NCBI GenBank assembly: GCA_949358305.1
Contig: OX442319.1
Location: 14,074,001-14,138,000, forward strand
Direction: 5' to 3'
Length of the DNA: 64,000 bases
From: Strigamia acuminata
Taxonomy: Eukaryota; Arthropoda; Chilopoda; Geophilomorpha; Linotaeniidae
Shown: one piece after another, positions 22,901 to 35,345 of the stretch
Position numbering within the stretch: position 1 is the first letter of the stretch
Layout: the number at the start of each line of letters is the position of its first letter
The notes under the pieces: model-generated
The model's input: only the letters and a program-made list of their open reading frames with translations
Told to the model about the DNA's origin: nothing
Databases searched by the model: none
Translations under genes and position numbers: made by a program

Positions 22901-25900
22901 TGAAAAACTTGACAATTTCAACAATAACCTCGCTTTTATAGCACCTTGATCAATTTTCGTCGACCCCTATACTGATTTAATCCATTTCTTTTTGATTATT
23001 TCTTATTTGGCCATTTTTTAAGTTAGACCGAGGCGAGCCATTTAAAAAGCCGTTTAAATGTGTTTTCAATATTTTTTAGTCTAAATTAGTTTATGAATGT
23101 GCCTGAAGTGATAATAATGGTATGAATCAGATGTTTTTTATTCTTGCTCAGCTGTTTCCTTATTTCTGGATTCATTAAAAATATAAATGATATTAATAAC
23201 TTTCGTCGCTTAGTTACGACAAGGAAAGTTTTAAAAATTACTGGTAGGTGCATTCAATTTCAAATTGTGAAAAACCGGTTATAAAAACTTGATTATAGAA
23301 TCGGGTTTTGATTCTAGTAAATCTTTAGCATGTGCGGTTCTTAGTTGTGTGTTCATCTAGAATCACGTTCTCTTGATTCCAGAACTAGTTCGCAGATTTA
23401 ATACAATTGTAATAAATCCACGAATAATTTCTTGGCAGGGATACTCATTTCCTGATAAGTAATTATACTCAAAACCACTCCAACGTTGATCTATTTCACT
23501 GGTGAAGTGGCACAAAAAAGTAGTCCAAAACACCAGAATTGTAATCGAACTCCAGACATTGTGCTCGATTACCAACATTGTCAAATGTGATGCTTTGACA
23601 CAGAACTACTTTTCCACGTAGTAGAACACAGTACAAAGTTAGGCGTAAACAGGCTAAATAGATCAACGTTGGAGTGGTTTTGAGTATAGTATTCAGATAA
23701 AGTGACCGTATTAGCACGCTTTAAGCCGCATGCCGGTATAAGTTGAATTTGACCGGACTGTCGTAAACCCCATTTTTGCCCGCATATTGTTACGTGTGGG
23801 TTGGGGTGATCCACACACATAACAAATGCTAATTAATTTAGCAAAGACCTTGAAAAGCTTCAGGTGAAATGATTGAGAGAACTGATTTATCATTTAAATA
23901 AATCTCTTTTATTCTATGGGATTTATTACAAACTTAACAAAAATCAAATGATAAACATAATCCTTTATTTTACATAAACATAAAGAAAGAAAGCAAGAAT
24001 GATAATCAAATTATATCTCTATGAATTTGGAAAGGCGGGGTGGGACCAAGCGCTGTGTGCGCTGGTCCACAGAAGCCTTTACTTACCATGTTAACTGTTC
24101 GAGGCTCAGAACATTTCTGCTCTCTCAAACCCACTTAGCTCACCAGGTAAACTCTGGGTCCACCCCCGCTCTACTTGATTGATTAGTCCAGTTGCCCTGT
24201 GCATAATTAACACAGTGACAACTGGTGAGCGGATTTGGAAACTCCAGTGTGCCTAGTGAGAGCTTTCAGAATTAATTCTCTAAACAGAGCGTTTAGGCCC
24301 GCTGTCGTACAGCGAGGTCTGCGCTCGTAACAATATCGTTATAATTATAAAGGAGTATGAATTTTTTTCAATGGGAATTGAACCAGAACAAGCGTAAAAA
24401 GGGTTTTTAGATGTCCAAAATATAGGAAATTGGCCTCAATTTCTATAAAATTTACCCAAATTTATATAATAACCTTCAGAATATCAAGAAAATTCAAAAT
24501 TCTGGCCCAAATTCAAACATTAATCTGGGCTTTTTGAATTAAAAAACATAAAACCCGCTTTTTCATATTTTACCAGCATGCCGGTATAAGCTTTATGACT
24601 GAAACTACTAAAAGTTGGTACCTAATCCCATGTACGGTGGCATGTGGCTTAAAGCAGAGTAATACTAATATGGTAACACTGCAAAAAGCTTTTGCCGCCA
24701 ATCTATTAAATTTCAAACGTGGATTATAAGAATCAGGTTTTCAATAATCCGATTCTAAAAAATATGACGCGTTTTGCATCATTTCAGTTTGAGAAAATCG
24801 AGAGAATTGGTTTTTCGATTTGAAATTGAATACACCTATTCCTATTGTGTGATCATGTTATGCAAATTGTTTAGCTCACTGCATGACCGCTTGTCATTGG
24901 CTCAGTAGCGTACTAACTAATCAGTTAAAAGACGGGCCCCTTCCCCTTGATAATTTCCTTACTCACTTTTTAGTGCTATTGGTACTTTACTTTCCTACTT
25001 TCTAATTTTTATCTGCCAATGCAGCTTGTTTGTTGCGTTACAGTTATTTGTTACCACTTGTGTGAAAAACAGTGCACACCTAGATTTTACCGTAGGAAAC
25101 AATCACGTGTGAATAAAGACGTTGAATATTTTTCAGCTAATGTTACGAGTATTATTGTGACACTCACATTTGCTCCCTTTCCTTGTGGGTAAATTAATTT
25201 CATGACTCATACTTCATTCTTGGCTTCGGAACAATTGAAAATTGTCCTGTTAAAAAATTGTTACTATTAAAAAATTGTTACTATTGAAAAATTGTTACTA
25301 TTGAAAAATTGTTACTATTGAAAAATTGTTACTATTGAAAAATTGTTACTATTGAAAAATTGTTACTATTGAAAAATTGTTACTATTGAAAAATTGTTAC
25401 TATACTCAAAACCACCACAACGTTGATGTATTTAGCCTGTTTACGCCATGTGTTCTGCTACGTGGAAAAGTAGTTCTGTACCTTTGACAATGTTGGTAAT
25501 CGATCACATGTCTGGACTTTTTTTACAAATATGGTGTTATGAGCTACTTTTTGTGCCACTACACCAGTGATACGGCTCGAACAATAGATCAACGTTGTGG
25601 TGGTTTTGAGTATATTGAAAAATTGTTACTATTGAAAAATTGTTACTATTGAAAAATTGTTACTATTGAAAAATTGTTACTATTGAAAAATTGTTACTAT
25701 TGAAAAATTGTTACTATTGAAAAATTGTTACTATTGAAAAATTGTTACTATTGAAAAATTGTTACTATTGAAAAATTGTTGTAAGCTCCGTAGACCGGAC
25801 ATAGGACTGGTCCCAGAAAGTTGTCCGGACTAAAAGGCTGTCCGGATGGGAGAGGGGATTTAGTATTGCTGGGAATAGGTTGGGACCAAATCAGGACCTC

Positions 25901-26733
25901 CAAAATGTCCGGTCCACACAGCTGTCCGGACGGTGCTATGTCCGGTTTACAGAGCTTTCACTGTATTGAACTACACCACAGGTGGCTTGTCTTGTCTTGC
26001 CATGTCAAGTCATGACAAGCCACCTGTGTTGTAATCCAACAGTATAATTTTTCAATTGTTCTCAAGCCAAGAAAGAAGAATGAGTCATGAAGAAACAGTG
26101 TGGTTAACAACTGTTGAACAACAATAACTACATTATCTGCACACAGTCCCAAGTTTAGACAAGAAAACATGGCTTTAAACAAAGATCTGAAATATGCATT
26201 TACATTGGTTTACTGGTAATACCATTGTTGTACCGTATTGCCCCGCTTTAAGCCGAATGCCACTGTGCGTGGGATTACCAACTTTTTTAGTTATTGTTAC
26301 TTTTAATTGCTTAAAACAAGATAAAATAAATTATGTATCGACACAATTAAAGATGGCAACAGGAAACCAGTGGTAATGCTCTAATTTTATGATTAGGAGT
26401 ACTGGAGTTGCCATTTGTTTAAAATTTAGCAACAATAGCACTCGCATGCTGAATGACTTTGATTGTCTGATCTTTTTGTTTTCAGTTAATTTCATCATTT
26501 TTCGGATCATGCTGCTAGCTGTGATGACCCACTGGATAATCATTTATAAAAATCGAGTTCCTACCATGCATTACATCATTGGTACAATGAGCACCTTCAC
26601 CATAATCGGCATAAGCATCTATATATTTTACCGGTTGATAACATCAGACTTCTACCCCAAGAAAACCGACAAAGTGAGCGGGCACGTGGCGAACAGAGTA
26701 TTTGGCGACTTTTCGTCTAAAAAGAGCAAATAA
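19968..26733 (+). CDS. TLC domain membrane protein, TLCD1/TLCD2-like
   Basis: Five exons in phase: 19968-20173, 20716-20798, 21715-21800, 22697-22868, 26486-26733; 264 residues. The TLC fold is recognisable: an N-terminal membrane segment (VLMVFAWVFFGVTYVIFE), KFAVWRWKNMCNTFLHSVIT with the WRW-N motif, YFLFDFVDLMIHN, YELVVHHIAV (the conserved HH), CLHTRQLLHLSG, then two more hydrophobic segments and a basic tail ending KKSK. TLCD1 and TLCD2 act at the plasma membrane on long-chain polyunsaturated phospholipid content; other TLC proteins include ceramide synthases, but the length and motifs fit TLCD1/2. Intron 4 is about 3.6 kb and holds a nested MITE/solo LTR, two copies of a second MITE, a minisatellite and a foldback. 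The gene is convergent with MLLT10. Confidence 0.88.
20195..20510. repeat. 21-bp minisatellite in TLCD intron 1
   Basis: About thirteen imperfect copies of a unit based on TTGAAAAATTGAATTTTTG plus two bases. Confidence 0.85.
21437..21568. mobile_element. Pogo/Tigger-like miniature element, decayed
   Basis: TTTAACGAATCCTTAA and GATTCGTTATAACGAGTCTC mark the two arms, and the middle (CCATAGAACACCATGTTG) matches the complement of the centre of the complete element at 30600-30740. It lies in intron 2 of the TLCD gene. Confidence 0.6.
22255..22500. repeat. 21-bp minisatellite in TLCD intron 3
   Basis: About eleven copies of CCTAAAAAGTGCATTTTTAC plus one base, some with ACAT for ACCT. Some spacers carry an additional TTTTA. 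Confidence 0.88.
23466..23686. mobile_element. Miniature TIR transposon, family B, copy 1
   Basis: Ends TACTCAAAACCACTCCAACG and its complement are perfect inverted repeats of at least 20 bp, flanked by TA on both sides: a Tc1/mariner-style insertion of 221 bp. The second copy is at 25403-25612 and differs at a few TIR positions. Confidence 0.9.
23711..24662. mobile_element. Family A miniature transposon split by a solo LTR
   Basis: Ends TTAGCACGCTTTAAGCCGCA and the complement of GTGGCTTAAAGCAGAGTAA with TA on both sides. After removing the LTR at 23788-24332 and one 4-bp duplication, the remaining length is about 400 bp, equal to the copy at 14183-14575, in reverse orientation. It starts only about 25 bp after the family B element. 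Confidence 0.85.
23788..24332. mobile_element. Solo LTR, 545 bp, inside a miniature transposon
   Basis: Begins TGTTACGTGTGG and ends GCTCGTAACA (TG...CA with a TGTTACG/CGTAACA inverted pair). The tetranucleotide ATAT lies directly at both sides (23784-23787 and 24333-24336), the duplication expected for a Gypsy- or BEL-type element. There is no internal coding region, so it is a recombined solo LTR. Confidence 0.85.
25256..25778. repeat. 17-bp minisatellite interrupted by a transposon
   Basis: About eighteen near-identical copies of ATTGTTACTATTGAAAA, eight before and ten after the family B element at 25403-25612. The array phase resumes across the insertion apart from the TA duplication. 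Confidence 0.93.
25403..25612. mobile_element. Miniature TIR transposon, family B, copy 2
   Basis: Perfect inverted ends (TACTCAAAACCACCACAACG and complement), 210 bp, with TA at 25401-25402 and 25613-25614. It is inserted in the middle of the 17-bp minisatellite. Confidence 0.95.
25783..25964. mobile_element. Miniature element with CCGGACA inverted ends
   Basis: AAGCTCCGTAGACCGGACAT at the left and the complement of ATGTCCGGTTTACAGAGCTT at the right form imperfect inverted repeats. The right end runs on to CACTGTA, giving a CAGTGAAAGC... terminus of pogo/mariner type. The left terminus is lost. Confidence 0.7.
25972..26034. repeat. Foldback hairpin
   Basis: CAGGTGGCTTGTC (25979-25991) and its exact complement (26014-26026) with about 22 bases between; pairing continues outward with few mismatches (ACTACACCACAGG against CCTGTGTTGTAAT). 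Confidence 0.8.
26238..26290. mobile_element. Family A miniature transposon, single end
   Basis: TTGCCCCGCTTTAAGCCGAA onward resembles the complement of the right end of the element at 23711-24662, through GGGATTACCAACTTTT. No second end is found. Confidence 0.65.
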
Positions 26734-27179
26734 TTAATATATTTCTTTATATAAATAATTATATTTACCTCTCTTTATTCAACTATTGTTCGAAAATCAC
26801 ATAATGTATTTTATTAAAGATATATTTTGCCACGAAGCCCCGATTTTATACTTAAGGTTAAGAGAAGACAGAAATTTTACATTTTCAGTTTTATTTCTCT
26901 TTAAATAACAAATGCTGGATGGATCATATATGATTTTGTCATTTACAAACACTAAGCATCTAATTTCCATGTCTACTTAACCAATAACAAACTATAAAAT
27001 CTTTCATTCCATATTTACATTATGGTAATTACAATGACAATTGTTCCGCAAACAAATTTATCTTTTTGTCATTTTTCACACTATTTCCACGATCAAATAA
27101 AACTTAATGGCTTCTGTACATTTCAAGAGTTAAAACTTGCTTGAGCACATTGTTAAATTATGTCATATGAGACTCAGTG

Positions 27180-30100
27180 TCACCTTTTGGTGCCAGGACT
27201 GGTTTTTTTCATCGTTGGATGTTGAGTCACCTGTAATTCGACGTTGAATGCTATATCCTATACAGTTTCATTAAGTGTGCGATTCTGCAATTTTGTGATT
27301 TTGTGATTTTGTATTTTGTGCACGATTAGACAATTTTTATCAAAAAAAAAATGTTATTATTACAAAAGTTTGTAAATATCATTTCTAATTATTATTTTCA
27401 TAATTCCCCGAATTAATTTTATGGGAATCCCCAATTTGCTACTTTTCATACATACGTTGGAACTATACAACGCACTTTGGACCATAAGACGCGACATACC
27501 GCGATTTCGCGTCGCGTCGCGATTTCGCTAGCGAAATCGCGCTGTGAATCGCGCACAGTGCTACACACATGTAGCTATTTCAGCTCTGCGAATTCAAACT
27601 TATGACGTCATTCCACAGCATTCACACAGCAACCAAAAATGTTGATGAAATGACGTCATTTTACACAGCTCACGGGTTTGGCTGCGACACGAATCGCGGG
27701 CGAAATAGTACTTGGGGCAAGTACTATTTCGCAAAGTAAATTTCGAACCGGCGCAAAGTAAATGACGTCACCTGCGCATGCGCAATGGCAACACGATTGC
27801 GACGCGACGCGAAATCGCGGTATGTCTGCGCCCAGCATCACAGTCCACAAAATTACAAAATTGCCTCTACTAATAAAACCCCTTTCTCATCGCATCTCAA
27901 TTCTTACCTGCTGTTGCGTATGTTGATTAGCGCCATTCATAACCACAGATACAGGTGTTGAAACTAACGGGCTGCTGTAGGCTGCATTCGCATTGGCGTA
28001 ACTAGCCGGCTGCAGCACTGGGTAACCAGGGTAAGGCTGCTGGGCCATCTACAAATTCAGTTTTATTTCTCGCTCGGGTGGAAGGTGGTTTTCTCTTTTA
28101 TTAATTATACCCAATCCGGCCTGGCAGCTGGAAGTGTCATTTTCTGGCAGGGGAACCGGGACTTTGGCGGTGCTGGCGGAGGTTGCAAAGCAGTAATCGA
28201 GGGAGAGCAAATCGGCTGTTGGTAAGACGATGCCAAATTGAGACGAGAAAGCGCCGCTTCCTGATACTGCTGCTGTTGCTGCTGCTGCATTCGCAAATGA
28301 TCCGGCGTTGAAATTGGACGCGGTGTACTTGCCTGGTCAGATAGATGCCCTACAGGACTCGGACTATGCATGTATAGCTATTTTAAGAAAACAAAAGTGG
28401 CATTAGAATCAAAGAGAATCATCTCCATGCTATACAGCAGGGGTTCCCAAACTTTTTAGCATCGCGCCCCACTTTTTAAGCAAGGTGATCTTCTGCGCCC
28501 CACTTCATCTAGCAGTGCATTAAACTTTTAAAAAATATACTACTAAAAAGAAAAAAAGAAATTTTTATATAATTTTGCATTAAACTTTGTATAATTTTTT
28601 ATATAATTTTATATACTTTTGGTTAAAAATTTACAAAAGTTTGCAAAATAAGCTTGTTTTATTTAAGCCTGTAAAATGGTTGCGCCCCAACAATAATCAG
28701 CTCGCGCCCCACCAGTGAGGCGCGCCTCACCGTTTGGGAAACCCTGCTATACAGTAATCCGATTTTTAACTTCCATTTTTTACTAGCAAAATGCAAAATG
28801 AACATAAAACGAACAAAAACGGCCACAAATTCAAATAAGAACCACCCCTGAATTGTAGCGCGGCCAAGAGAGGCAATACAAAATAGACTTGAGAAAAACA
28901 CGTACTTGTGCCGGACTGTGCCTTAAATTCGACGAAGTGTGACTAGAGCTAGTTGTCATGCTTGGCACCATGTTGCTAACGGTATGATGCAAACTTGGTA
29001 TCACAACGCTTCGACTGTGAGGCGGCGTAGATGTTGCAGCAAACCCTGGCACATTCACAGGTGGCATCGGCGCGTGGGCTGCCGGCGAGGCCTGGTTCGG
29101 ACTTCTGTGGGGGAACATCAAGTCTTGCGCACTGTTATCCGACGGAATGTAATTGTTCATGCGTGGGATGCGGCCTGCGTCGACGGCCACGGCCGGAGCT
29201 GCAACCGGAGAATTGTTCAGCGGGACGGCCAATCGAGCATTCACCGCCAGCAGGTGGTCTCTTCGTGCAATTAAGCTATTCATGCGCTCCTCGAGGCGTT
29301 GGTTCTCCGTCCTGAGTTGGTGGAGGCACGACAGCAGCGAGGCAACTTTGAATTTGAATTGTTTATTTTTAGAGAAAAATTTGGAGAGAGTTTGAAATAA
29401 ATTACTGTCAAAATGCTGCGCTTGGTCCATGAGAAACTGCGATCCTTGTTCCCATTGCTGCTCGAGGAGTTGTTCCGTGGTTTGCGGGAATTGCGCCCTT
29501 CATAGAAAGGTTTTAGCTTTTGGGTCGGGAGTGTTTTTATTCGCTTACAAATTGTTGTTGAGGGCTGAGTTTCTGCTGCTGGCAACAGATGGTGTTCTGG
29601 ATGGGAAAGGACCAACGACTGGCGACGCCGAACTTCTGTTTCCGAATGTGAGCGGACTTCCGTCGGCACGCCCGCCCGTCAGTATGTCTGCGAAGAGTTC
29701 TTAGGAAAGTCAAGTCAATATTTGGTTCACAAGTGATGGTCAGTTGATTGCAATTTTGTTATTTGTGTTTTGTGGCCACGAGTTATTGGGCCATTATCTC
29801 CCTTTATCTACAACGACTTGTTTGGTCTAGAAAAGACCTCTGTCTCAAAATGTACATTTTTAACCAAAAAATTGCAACTTTCTAAACAAAATAAACATTG
29901 CTGAGTTAAAATGTATTGTTTAGTCACAAAAATGCATTGTTTAGTCACAAAAATGCATTGTTTAGTCACAAAAATGCATTGTTTAGTCACAAAAATGCAT
30001 TGTTTAGTCACAAAAATGCATTGTTTAGTCACAAAAATGCATTGTTTAATCACAAAAATGCATTGTTTAGTCACAAAAATGCATTGTTTAGTCACAAAAA

Positions 30101-33100
30101 TGCATTGTTAAGTTTAAAATGTGCATTGTTGAGCTAAAAGATTCATTCTTAACTTAAAAAATGGCATTGTGAGTTTTCAATTACCTAAACGGCTTTGGGA
30201 ATGCAAACTGGAAAGCCCATCCAGAGACACGGTGTCTGCTGAAAAATTGCCGGAGTCTGCCTGGCTTCCGCAAGACGTGATGTGCGGACTTGAACCATTT
30301 GGCAAAGATGATGAAGATGCATGAAGAGAAAATGAACTGCACATGAAAAACAAAACAACAGATTAATATTGCAGATGATCTAGCACGTGACAACTAGTTT
30401 ACAATGCTGCGAATTGTTGTTCGCGTAAATTGTTAAGAAAAAGTAATTTGCAAATTTTCAATTCTGAATTCGCGTCGCTGCATCGTGAACAGAAACTTCG
30501 CGCGGTGTTGTAAACTAGCCTTTACTTTTACTATTATTGCGAAAGTTTTAGATTAAATTAATGGTGCTCTACAACTTTGTAATTGAAAATTTTGTTGTAC
30601 AGTCGAGCCTCGTTATAACAAATCGCAAGAAACCCGAGAAATCAGTTCGTTGCAATGAAAGTTCGTCGTATCAAATTGTTTTATCATGGTGTTCTATGGC
30701 CAAGCCATTCTTAAGTATTCGTTATAACGAGGTTTGACTGTATCTCAAATAGTTTTAAAAAGACCCACGAATGAGATTGAACATGACTGCGAAGGTCAAA
30801 TTTGAGATCAATTCCATCAAACTTCCTATCCACACGTGTCAACAAATTTCAATTGTATAGAACAGGAAATTTTACCCACGCTGTATATAAATATAAATTT
30901 CAAAAGTAGAAAAATTGAAATAACAGGAAGTGAAGCAGAAATTGACTGCAGATGCTCATGTCTAATGCAATATTTATATCAACATTCCTGTTTGAAGAAA
31001 AAAAATTCTCTACTAAAAACTTACCCTATTCCATTGGTAAGTCCTACCACTTCCTTCTTCTTTCTGCTCTTTTTGCTTTTTGTAAGGAAGAAAATAAAAA
31101 TTGTTTTATAAATAGATAAAAATTGATAAATCCTAGGCCCCTGAATCTATAACAAAAATTAAGCAGGCATTTGAAGCGGAACTGAACCGAAACCCGAAAC
31201 CAGAAATAGATTTATTTATTTACTCAGAGCACTCCAGTGGAGTAAGACCTTTTATTTCTTAAACTTACAAGTTAGCACTCATAAGGTGATTTGCTACCAT
31301 AAGCGCATGCCCAAAAAGTTTTCTGTGTATATACGTTAATGAAAAGCTATCAGAATCCCCTGGTGGCAAAACCTGTGCCAGTCTGACGCATCAGACGTTT
31401 TGTGGTACAGTTGTGATGTCACACAATCATCTAAACCCACAATGTCCGGGTGATCGAGTGACATCATTTAAATGTCAATTGTCACAAGATATCAGTGAGT
31501 TTTTGCGCCACCTGTTAGATACAACCAAAAACGTTCATTCTGCAGGTGAGATTAAAGCTGGACTGGGACGATTGTTATCACCACGACAGAAAAAATCCGA
31601 CCTTCACATGTAGGCCAGTGGAGATCAATTGTAACGCTAATAACGAGGCCTGTGCGATATTGCGATATTAAATTTTGAATGTCGCATATGCACATCGCAA
31701 TTGGATATCGCAATTTGCTATTTTTAAAGGCTTTTATTTAACTTGACTCGAACGTGTGTTTCAACTTCCGGTTTGTGTAATTTGGAAAAAAAAACTCTGG
31801 CGGCAATTTGAAAAACCAATTTTAAAGCCTTTTTCCAAAAACATAGTTTTTTATATTTACTCGTTCTTCGTCAATTCAAAGGCCTAGAAAATTCGACTCG
31901 CGCTCCCATCTCACCTGTTCGGCACAACAACCTTGCGCTGTTTCTTCTTCTCATTCCTATCCAGCGGAGTCGCTCGTTTACCCACCGGGTGCGCTTCGGT
32001 CGTCGTGATCCCGGGATAACTTCCGCTCAAAAAATTCTCATAAGCGCTGAACGTCCCCGCCGCCGTAGCACCCAAAGACGAGCCCATATTCACAGCACTC
32101 GCCACACCGGACAAACTTTTGTTCTCAAATGCGGCATCCTGCGCCGACAAACTCACTTCTTCCAACGTAATCGCGGCCTCGTTTTCCACCTCGAGTTTCG
32201 GGGTGCGCAAACCGACGCCCACAGTTTTCTTAGTCTTTTTGGAGCTCTTTTCGGCGGACCCGAACACCGAGCCGCTGTGGGTGATGACCGTCTCGGTGAA
32301 GTTGGCCGTCGTGAATTTGGCCGCGGAGCCGGCTTCGCTGGCGCCGTCCAGACCTTTGGTCGAGCTGCTCGAGTTTGAATTGTCTGAGAAGCTGAGGTTG
32401 GACACTGTGTCTGGGACGGCGGAAGACGAGGACAAAGAAGAAGCGCACTCGCTTTTCGTCGTGTTGATGTTGATGCTGCTGTTGCTCGGGGTTGGGGTTT
32501 TCTTGCTTTTCGGCCGCGTTTTAGCGGATCGGTCAGCGAGGTCGTGAGGCGGCGTGTTTTTCTCCGGGGTTGAGTCCGGAGTGGCGTCGTCAGCGGGGAT
32601 TGGTTTGAATGCGGGAATTGTTTTGATGGAATTCCCCTTCTTCTGCAAGAGATGTGTGAGGTATGTTTTATATACGCTGATGTTGAAAAAAGGCGTTTTT
32701 GTGCGTTTTGCGGACTAAAAAGTTGCACGTTTCTGCATAAATTTGTATTTTTAGGTAAAAATTTCATTTTTTTTGCAATTTAGAAAGCAAATTTATGTAT
32801 TTTGCGTCTAAAGTGAAAATAATTTTCTGTTAAAAAATGTTTACAAAATGCATTTTTCTGTCTAAAAACGTTTGCAAAATTCATTTTTCCGTCTAAAAGT
32901 CTAATAAATGCATTATTCTGTCTAAAAATGTCTTTAAAAAATCCATTTATGTACATAAATTTGCATTTTTGGCATTTTTCTACCAATAAAAGATGAATTT
33001 TCTAACTAAAAAATGCATTTTTGTCAGAAAGTTTATTTTTCATCTGAAAGCACGTCCTTCAGTCAAAAATTGCATTTTTTAGTCAAAGATTTTGCATTTT

Positions 33101-35308
33101 GTGCAAAACATGTAAAAATAGCATTCTTAATAGCTCGAAATAGAAAAAATTGCCACTTAATGAAGATAAAGCCAATAATAACAATAAAAATAATGTTAAA
33201 GTAAATAGAGTACCGGTATGTAATAAAAGAAAAAGAAAAAAAAGGTGCACTCACACTGTCTGCAAGAGTTAACCTATGCTTGTTGCTGCAATTTTTTCTG
33301 GGCTGAGCTGTTTCAAATTTTTCCATCTGCCATCAATGACGAAAATGAAAAGAAAAGAAAAAGAAAAAGTGTCTCATTTCATTTCACAAACAAGTTGAAT
33401 ATTCCTCTTTTTGTCTACTCACCAACTTCTGATAATGGTATTGGCAATAACCGCAATATTTCACATTATCCATATAATTGCCGGCTTCTTCGCACAGCAA
33501 ACCCGCAGCTTGAGCACTGAAAACACAATACCACAGTTGTTGCACATAAAAATGCATTGTTGCATCTATCATTTCATTACCAAGTCACGTGAAAATGCTG
33601 CTTGCATCCAGATTTATTACACTGCATGCAGGCACCAACGGTGGCTTTGCTTTCCTTGCCCTGTTCTTCGCATAAATAGCAAATCTGAGTTTTTATAAAA
33701 ATTATTATAAGAAAAGTAATAATGAAAATAATTAATAAGTTGCAATTAGAGTGACCTCCATTGCTAATTACTTTACCTTGCTAAATCGGTCGTGCGGGAC
33801 CAACTGAAGAATAATCGGTTCCATCGTAGTCACGTTACCAAATCGAACTTCGGGAATATACAATGCACAAACAACATGAGCCCAACCTAATATTAAAAAA
33901 TATTTAAAAATAATAATAACAATAATAATAACAATAATAATTATACAGAAATTTAATCCTCTTTTCAAATTTAAATTTTTTTAAAAATATATTTTTTTAA
34001 TGCAATAAGAAAAATAGAAAATAAATAAAATTGAAATATGATTTACATTAAATACAATAAAAAGTTTAAGGAAATGTAATCAGTTACGGGAAAACCGACC
34101 TCCGTTGTCAGTGTGCTTCAAAGCACCATCTTTTGAGGGGCAAAGCTCACATCTCTTAAAAAGGAAAAAAATCATATTATAATTTCAGATTTAAGGATCG
34201 TAGTTGAGTCTCGGCGTCTCGTTAAGAACCAAACACCAAATTCCCCAACAACAAATACCGTATTTCTTCAAATTTAAGTCGCAGCTACTTTTCCCTTACA
34301 ATTATAACATGTTTTACACTATATTTAGTGTAAGGTAAAAGGTTTGCGGTTCAAGTTTTATGTTATAGTTATAAAATTAGACATAACTTTACACATGTTG
34401 TGTGATTAACGAAACTTTTTCATAAAAAGAGAGAATTCTTGTTTTTAAATGTGAAAAAGGTCATTGATAATCCAAATTTTTAGTCAGTGACGTAAATAGT
34501 GGAAAACTACCAGATTGACTACGCTATTTTCAGAAATAATGCACGCTCCGATGGAGTTATAAGTTTTCCACTATACTTATAGGCCTAACGGGGGCTTTTA
34601 TAAGGGAAAAGTACCTGCCGCAAACTGTGTATTGCCCTCGATTAAAAGATTATAAGCAAAACATTCGGCTTGAAATTTTACGCGGCAACTTTTAATTGAA
34701 GAAATACGGTACTAGGTTATGTTGGCGCTAAACGGTCAACATCGAATCAACGGATGTTCGCTTTACAAGAACATTCGTCTACCATGGATTATCACATTGT
34801 GCGATGTATATGATTCTCTAATTTTGGCTGCCGTCCACATGTCCGGCTTCAGCGCCCTGTGCGATTATCTTTGTGCAGGGCGCCGAAACCGGAATGGACG
34901 TAAACAAAAATCGTCTTTTTTTTTGCAATTGTTCGGCGAATCGATGAATTTGGAGAGACTTATTGAGCCGCAAATTCACCAACACGCTGAAAGATCACAA
35001 AAAAGACCGACCTGTCTAATGTTTTACTCATTCCTGCAAGACCGCTCAATGGATGTCCATGTACACTTTTTAAAGCATCTACTTTTAATGGATTCAAAAG
35101 TTTAGTATCATTTTTGTCCAGTTTTTGCTCCAGGTTCGGCAATTTTAATTTTTTGGTTCTCACTTCTCACGAAAACACCGAGTCTCGAAAACTATGATTA
35201 ATTTTTGTTTTTCAGTTTATACCATTCGGGCAGCTCTTTCCTGGGACTCGCATTTCTTACAAAACCACGGACCAGTTGGCACGCTTACAATTCCGTAACA
35301 AGCTAAAA

Positions 35309-35345
<37 letters not shown>

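Noticed and set aside
29905-30137. Long open frames on both strands (repeating HCLVTKM and CIFVTKQ)
   Set aside because: They are produced by a 21-bp tandem repeat lacking stops; no start context, no domain, inside an MLLT10 intron.
31989-32547. Plus-strand frames opposite the long MLLT10 exon
   Set aside because: Shadows; the minus strand is in phase with PHD and zipper exons.
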